From Flavobacterium sp. 270 (GTDB lineage: Bacteria; Bacteroidota; Bacteroidia; Flavobacteriales; Flavobacteriaceae): 64,000 bases of DNA. Location: contig NZ_SODM01000003.1 of assembly GCF_004368785.1 (NCBI RefSeq), positions 310,001 through 374,000 of the forward strand, given 5' to 3'. Below, in pieces: positions 59,118 to 64,000 of the stretch. A model generated the notes under the pieces. The model was given only the letters and a program-made list of their open reading frames with translations, did no database searches and was not told the origin of the DNA. A program made the translations under genes and the position numbers. Numbering within the stretch: the stretch's first letter is position 1; each line of letters starts with the position of its first letter.

Positions 59118-61112
59118 TTAAGCCTCGTTTGTTTCGCCTTCTTTTTTGACGATAATTCGAGTTAATCCAATATTTTCAGGAGCGTGAAGCACCATTGGGA
59201 ATTTCTCTATTTTTACAGAGCTGCTGTCTAAGCCAAAAGCTCTTTCTTCAGATAAACTTAGTTTTTTAATGAAGAAATAAGAGTTCATGATAATATTTTC
59301 GTGCCATCTTAAATCGTTATCATTTGATAAGAATTTCTCAGACAATACAAATTTAAAGTCACCAATAATATTGTTTTTGTTTAATGATTCGTAACGGCTG
59401 GTAATATCCACTTCGCCGCGTTTTACCATGTCACGTATAACTTCTCTAAACATCAAATTGATTTTGGTAGGTTCTCTAAATCCTAAATTAAAATCGATTC
59501 TGTAAATATCGTCTTTTGCGATTTCGGTAACTTTATATTGTGTTTTATACGGTTCAGTAAGAATGTTTACGTGTACAAACCAGTATATATCGGCTCTTTT
59601 TGGACGTTTTTGTAAAATCGAATAGATTACTTTTTCCTCCAATTCGTCTACACGGCTTGCATTGGTCATGTAAACCAAGTGTGTAGCATATTTCGGAATA
59701 GATAAATCTTCGCTCAACTCCATTAAGACTTTTTTATAATCATCAATCTTAACAACTTTCGTGTAGTTTTTGTTGATTTTCTTAGCCAAGTACCAAATCG
59801 TCATGATAGAAATCAACATCAAAGCGATGATCAAAGTTACATAACCACCTTCGGCAAATTTTGTAATGTTCGCAATTAAGAAACTAAACTCAATCAATAA
59901 ATAAATCGTGATAAGCGGTACCATAAAGTACAATTTTACACGTTTCATAATTAAGTAATAGTTCAGCAAAATAGTCGTCATGATCATACATAAAATGATC
60001 GCAAGACCATAAGCATGCTCCATGTTTCCTGATTTTTGAAAGTGTAAAACAATACCCACACAACCAAAAAACAATAACCAGTTGATTGATGGAATATACA
60101 ATTGTCCTTTTACTTCTGTAGGATATTTGATTTTTACTTTCGGCCAGAAATTCAGACGCATTGCTTCGTTGATCAAAGTAAACGAACCACTAATAAGAGC
60201 CTGAGAAGCAATAACGGCTGCTAAAGTCGCCACTACAATTCCGAATGGTAAAAACCAATGCGGCATAATTAAGTAAAACGGGTTATCGCCACCTAATTGG
60301 TGCAGTGTTTTTCCTTCGTGAGTAATTAAATACGCTGCCTGACCAAAATAGTTTAATACTAAAGTAGTTTTTACAAAAATCCAGCTGATTCTGATGTTTT
60401 TACGTCCGCAGTGACCCATGTCAGAATACAAAGCTTCGGCTCCGGTTGTACATAAAAATACAAACCCAAGAACAAAATAACCGTCGGGATGAATTGATAA
60501 TAAATGGTAAGCGTAGTAAGGATTTATAGCTCTGATAACTTCAGGATGATCTAAGATTTGAACTGCTCCTAAAGTTCCTAACATTGCAAACCAGATCAGC
60601 ATCATTGGAGCAAAAAACTTACCTACAAGCTTAGTTCCAAATTGTTGAATCGTGAATAAAATGAATAGAATCGCAATAACAATATATACAATGGTTTCGG
60701 TTTCCATTTTTGGATAAAAAGCCCGAATTCCTTCTACAGCAGACGATATAGAAATAGGAGGTGTTATGATTCCGTCGGCAAGCAAGGCACTACCACCAAT
60801 AATGGCGGGCACAATGAGCCATTGAATTTTGGTTTTCTTGACTAAAGCATATAAAGCAAAAATTCCACCTTCACCATGGTTGTCCGCACTTAAAGTTATG
60901 AGAACGTATTTTATTGTAGTTTGTAAAGTCAAAGTCCAGAAAACGCAGGAAATTCCTCCTAAAACAATGTCCGAATTAATTGCGTAATCGCCAAGAATGG
61001 CTTTCATTACATACAATGGAGAAGTACCAATATCTCCATAAATAATTCCCAATGTGATCAATAAACCCCCAATAGACAACTTACTATGTAAGTTTTTATG
61101 CGATGCGCTCAT
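59118..61112 (-). CDS. kup: Kup-type low-affinity potassium transporter
   Basis: 664 residues. GLLITLGIIYGDIGTSPLYVMKAIL at the N-terminus is the Kup signature, followed by GEGGIFALYALVKK, about 12 membrane helices to about residue 450, and a soluble C-terminal domain. It takes up potassium with protons. It has its own terminator. Confidence 0.97.
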   Translation of the reverse strand: MSASHKNLHSKLSIGGLLITLGIIYGDIGTSPLYVMKAILGDYAINSDIVLGGISCVFWTLTLQTTIKYVLITLSADNHGEGGIFALYALVKKTKIQWLIVPAIIGGSALLADGIITPPISISSAVEGIRAFYPKMETETIVYIVIAILFILFTIQQFGTKLVGKFFAPMMLIWFAMLGTLGAVQILDHPEVIRAINPYYAYHLLSIHPDGYFVLGFVFLCTTGAEALYSDMGHCGRKNIRISWIFVKTTLVLNYFGQAAYLITHEGKTLHQLGGDNPFYLIMPHWFLPFGIVVATLAAVIASQALISGSFTLINEAMRLNFWPKVKIKYPTEVKGQLYIPSINWLLFFGCVGIVLHFQKSGNMEHAYGLAIILCMIMTTILLNYYLIMKRVKLYFMVPLITIYLLIEFSFLIANITKFAEGGYVTLIIALMLISIMTIWYLAKKINKNYTKVVKIDDYKKVLMELSEDLSIPKYATHLVYMTNASRVDELEEKVIYSILQKRPKRADIYWFVHVNILTEPYKTQYKVTEIAKDDIYRIDFNLGFREPTKINLMFREVIRDMVKRGEVDITSRYESLNKNNIIGDFKFVLSEKFLSNDNDLRWHENIIMNSYFFIKKLSLSEERAFGLDSSSVKIEKFPMVLHAPENIGLTRIIVKKEGETNEA

Positions 61113-61197
61113 GTTATTTTTATAAAAGACGGTTGCAAATTTACTGTTTTAAAACAAATTAGCGTCAATTAAATGGAATATAATTTAAAAGATAAAA

Positions 61198-61225
61198 AAA
61201 AGCACAATCCTCAAATTGTGCTTTT
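61198..61225 (-). terminator. Terminator of the low-complexity lipoprotein gene
   Basis: Arms AAAAGCACAAT and ATTGTGCTTTT, 11 bp perfect. Confidence 0.85.
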
Positions 61226-61251
61226 AATTTTATTATAAAATCTAAAATGGA

Positions 61252-62592
61252 TTAACCTCTTCTTCCACCGCCATTACCACCTCTTGAACCTGACCCGCTT
61301 TCTCTTTGTGGCTGACTTTGTCTAGATTCCTGACTTGCACGCGGTGCCTCAGAACGTTGTGGTGCACTTTGCTGTGGTGCAGCGTTTCTTTGCGGTGCAC
61401 TTTGTTGTGGTGCGCTTTGCTGTTGTCTCGCTGTATTTCCTGAGTATGATCTGTTTTCAGAATAACTTCTACTTGGTGCTTCTGTTCTTTGAACTGGAGC
61501 AGGTCTGTTTGTATTCATGCTGTTTTGTGAACTTGCTCTCGGAGCTTCAGCTCTTGGAGTTGAACTTGTTCTGTCAGTATTCATTCTGTTTTCAGAATAT
61601 CCTCTAGAAGGATTCGTGTTGTTGTTTGTTCTTGGAGTATTGTCAACTCTTACCGGATTATTTCCTCTTACAGTGTTGTCATTGCTAGAACCTGGACGAT
61701 TTGTGTTGTTAGTTCTATCAGAGTTTGTTCTGTTTTCAGCATAATTTCTGTTTGAATATCTGTTGTTGTCTCCTCCAGATGTTGACGTTCTTCCAGAATT
61801 TGGTCTACTGCCATTTGTGTTATAACTGTTTCTATTTGTTTCTCTGTTGGCAACACGTCTTTGGTCTAATTCGTATCTGTTGTTTACGTTAGCATGTCTT
61901 TGAGCAAAACTATTGTTAGGGCTCATTCTTTCGTATCCATAACTACGTCTTGATTGGTAAATCGCCGGAGCTCTGTAACTTCTACGAGTACTTACATAGT
62001 TATAATGATTGTTTACGTTGATATTGATGTTGATGTTACTTCTATATCTGTAAACAGGGTAAGGATGCCATGCTGTATAATAAGTTGGATAATAATTCCA
62101 GCCCCAGCTAGAAATGTAAGGTCTGTAATTGGTAACCCAAAAAGAAGTGTAAATTACTGGTACTACGCTGTAAACTGGTTCGTAAATATAATTGTCACCA
62201 TACAAATAAGTGTTACCCACAACCTGTACATTTACTTTATTGTAATTGTCTCTTTCTACATCAATTGTAGCAACGTCTTGGTAAACATCACGATCTAAAA
62301 CCGCCTGAATAATTACAACGTGAGTTCTGTCTTCTACAGATTCGATTACACGTAAATAATCGACTTGATTATCTCCGTTTAAATCAAGATTTGATATTTG
62401 ATATTCTGGTTCGTTTAGACGTCTTTCAAAATCTTGAAGATTAGAAGATTCTCCAAAAATAGAGGCAACTGCTCTTAAATCTAAATTATCGCTTATATCT
62501 GAATTTTTTGCATATACAGTAGCACCAGCTTGTGCTTGGCAAGAAGTTATTGCTAGTGCGGCTACGGCTATTAAAAGTATTTTCGCTTTCAT
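61252..62592 (-). CDS. Lipoprotein with long low-complexity C-terminus
   Basis: 446 residues. Lipobox at AALAITSC (C18). A first domain (about 30-135) contains SNLDLNGDNQVDYLRVIESVEDRTHVVIIQAVL, with an EF-hand-like D-x-N-x-D-x-x-D loop. A Tyr/Trp-rich stretch (about 140-190) follows, then about 250 residues of Asn, Ser, Arg, Gln and Pro repeats (SENRMNTDRTSSTPRAEAP types, QQSAPQQSAP near the end) to GGNGGGRRG. Similar proteins are common in Flavobacterium without known function; probably surface-exposed. Confidence 0.8.
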   Translation of the reverse strand: MKAKILLIAVAALAITSCQAQAGATVYAKNSDISDNLDLRAVASIFGESSNLQDFERRLNEPEYQISNLDLNGDNQVDYLRVIESVEDRTHVVIIQAVLDRDVYQDVATIDVERDNYNKVNVQVVGNTYLYGDNYIYEPVYSVVPVIYTSFWVTNYRPYISSWGWNYYPTYYTAWHPYPVYRYRSNINININVNNHYNYVSTRRSYRAPAIYQSRRSYGYERMSPNNSFAQRHANVNNRYELDQRRVANRETNRNSYNTNGSRPNSGRTSTSGGDNNRYSNRNYAENRTNSDRTNNTNRPGSSNDNTVRGNNPVRVDNTPRTNNNTNPSRGYSENRMNTDRTSSTPRAEAPRASSQNSMNTNRPAPVQRTEAPSRSYSENRSYSGNTARQQQSAPQQSAPQRNAAPQQSAPQRSEAPRASQESRQSQPQRESGSGSRGGNGGGRRG

Positions 62593-62825
62593 GGTAAATC
62601 ATATTAAGATTAATATTCTGAGATATCCAATTACTGTGCCACAATTTAAAATCGTACTTTTTGGTTTTTAAAATATTCATTCTTAGAAGTTTAGTTTTTG
62701 TTTACTGTTCATACGTTTTGATTCGACAAAAAATGGCCTTAAAAATTATTATTTCTTAAAAAAAGGAAAACTTATTTGAGATGTTATAAATAATTGTATT
62801 TTAGCATTAACCAAATCAAATTTTT

Positions 62826-63884
62826 ATGAAAAAACTTATACTATTTTGTGGTGCTTTTATATTATTGGTGTCTTTTACAACGCTTAATATTAGTCGAAAA
62901 GCAGTTGGAGGCGGTTTTACATCAATGAAAGTAGATACCTTATTTCAGGATAAAATTAGCATAAGAGCAATTTTAATCGATAAAAATAAAGTTTGGTACG
63001 GCGGCGATAACTCTCGTTTTGGCTACTTTGATTTGGATAAAAAAGAAAAATTTGAAGAGCATATTTATCGCGATACCCTTAAATTAGAATTTAGAAGTAT
63101 TGCACAAACTTCTAAAGATATTTTTCTGTTAAGTGTTTCTAATCCAGCTTTACTTTATTCTGTTTCTAAAAAAACGATGAAAGTAAAGTTAGTTTACAAA
63201 GAAGTCAATCCAAAAGTGTTTTATGATAGTATGCAGTTTTGGAATGATAAAGAGGGTATTGCGATTGGCGACCCAACCGAAGATACTTTTTCTGTTGTTA
63301 TAACCCGCGATGGGGGAGAAACCTGGACAAAATTACTTTCTGATAAATTACCGACAAATTCTACCGGCGAAACTGCCTTTGCTGCAAGTAATACCAATAT
63401 TGTTGTAAACGGAGACGATACATGGCTGGTTTCTGGCGGTAAAAAAGCACGTGTTTTTTATTCACCGGATAAAGGAAAAACTTGGAAAGTTTCTGATACT
63501 CCAATTGTTCAGGGAAAAGCAATGACAGGAATTTTTACAGCAGATTTTTACGATTCTAAGCATGGATTTATTGCGGGTGGTGATTATGATCTTCCGAACA
63601 AAAAATCAGATAATAAAGCTTTTACCAAAGATGGTGGCAAAACCTGGGAATTAATTGGTCAGGATATGGGATTTGGATACGCGTCTTGTGTACAATATGT
63701 TCCGGGTGGAAATGGCAGAGAAATTATCTGCGTGGGTTCTGAAGGGATTCAGTATTCTCAGAACGGCGGCGAAAACTGGATGCAGTTGTCTACAGATTCT
63801 AAACTTTTCACCATTCGTTTTGTAAATAGAAATACTGCGATTGCTGCAGGACATAATAAAATAGTTCGACTTACTTTTAAGTAA
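62826..63884 (+). CDS. Ycf48-like beta-propeller protein
   Basis: 352 residues with an N-terminal export signal (LILFCGAFILLVSFTTL). Repeated Asp-box/BNR motifs are visible: TRDGGETWTKL, SPDKGKTWKVS, TKDGGKTWELI and SQNGGENWMQL, spaced as blades of a propeller. Bacteroidota homologues are listed as oxidoreductases or Ycf48-like; no enzyme residues can be identified. Probably a periplasmic binding scaffold. Confidence 0.85.
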   Translation: MKKLILFCGAFILLVSFTTLNISRKAVGGGFTSMKVDTLFQDKISIRAILIDKNKVWYGGDNSRFGYFDLDKKEKFEEHIYRDTLKLEFRSIAQTSKDIFLLSVSNPALLYSVSKKTMKVKLVYKEVNPKVFYDSMQFWNDKEGIAIGDPTEDTFSVVITRDGGETWTKLLSDKLPTNSTGETAFAASNTNIVVNGDDTWLVSGGKKARVFYSPDKGKTWKVSDTPIVQGKAMTGIFTADFYDSKHGFIAGGDYDLPNKKSDNKAFTKDGGKTWELIGQDMGFGYASCVQYVPGGNGREIICVGSEGIQYSQNGGENWMQLSTDSKLFTIRFVNRNTAIAAGHNKIVRLTFK

Positions 63885-63922
63885 TAATAAATATACATTT
63901 AAACATAAAGTTCGCAAGGATT

Positions 63923-63975
63923 ACACAAAGGTTACAAAGCTATTGATTATCTCATCAGCTTTGTAACCTTTGTGT
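63923..63975. repeat. Inverted repeat with 19-bp perfect arms
   Basis: Arms 63923-63941 and 63957-63975 (ACACAAAGGTTACAAAGCT and complement), loop 15 bases. It follows the Ycf48-like gene and may be its terminator. Confidence 0.88.
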
Positions 63976-64000
63976 TTTTACTAAGCCTTTAGAATTATCT

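Overview
The window comes from a Bacteroidota chromosome, most likely a Flavobacterium. Several features point there: AT-rich DNA, promoters of the TTTG-N18-20-TAnnTTTG type seen ahead of several genes, TonB-dependent receptors with carboxypeptidase-like N-terminal domains, a DUF4249 lipoprotein, an ECF sigma/FecR pair, 2TM-domain proteins, and a tmRNA whose tag reads GENNYALAA. Nothing in it looks like a plasmid or an intact phage.

Layout. 1-3.6 kb: a partial membrane-anchored protein, a flavohaemoglobin (hmp) coupled to a small DUF2798 protein, two small membrane proteins and a secreted cupin. 3.8-12.4 kb: a zinc alcohol dehydrogenase, then the ligase-associated repair cluster (MBL-fold exonuclease, ATP-dependent ligase, Lhr-type helicase, PdeM phosphoesterase), facing a DUF763 gene. 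12.6-16.9 kb: small stress-type proteins (lipoprotein, YgaP/SRPBCC protein, YtxH, several very hydrophilic small proteins, a lone receiver-domain protein, a DUF6766 membrane protein). 17-23 kb: a second repair block with LigD and Ku (bacterial NHEJ), an STAS-like protein and the TIGR03915/TIGR03916 pair (DUF4130 protein plus radical SAM protein). 23.4-28.6 kb: ECF sigma factor, small ORF, FecR anti-sigma factor, TonB-dependent transducer and DUF4249 lipoprotein.

28.8-38.2 kb holds a YheT hydrolase and two cassettes in which a Crp/Fnr regulator is followed by DJ-1/PfpI proteins and antibiotic-biosynthesis-monooxygenase (ABM) proteins. A flavodoxin-fold oxidoreductase, a membrane nucleotide cyclase, a Rossmann oxidoreductase, an AraC regulator and an ester cyclase lie among them. 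This resembles a response to reactive quinones or electrophiles (inference). 38.3-42.3 kb: a BlaI/BlaR1-type pair with palindromic operators and an eight-fold repeat in the BlaR1 sensor, then a FAD monooxygenase with a zinc-ribbon N-terminus.

42.36-47.08 kb is a decayed integrative element in the 3' end of ssrA. It is bounded by a 24-bp direct repeat of the tmRNA 3' end. It holds a broken tyrosine integrase, a broken umuC, a 5'-truncated unknown gene, two tiny membrane peptides, and one intact overlapping gene pair: a PutAbiC-like abortive-infection protein and an unrecognised four-TM protein. That pair is the best candidate for an undescribed (defence) system in the window.

47-64 kb is mostly housekeeping: tmRNA, a serine hydrolase, a Lys1/alanine-dehydrogenase-like enzyme, fumarase C, a TonB-dependent receptor, an ArsC-like protein, a CPBP protease, MenE, an RsmB/NOP methyltransferase, a Kup potassium transporter, a low-complexity lipoprotein and a Ycf48-like beta-propeller. 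Intergenic regions throughout carry inverted repeats and two heptanucleotide tandem arrays that sit directly before start codons (Lhr helicase and fumC).
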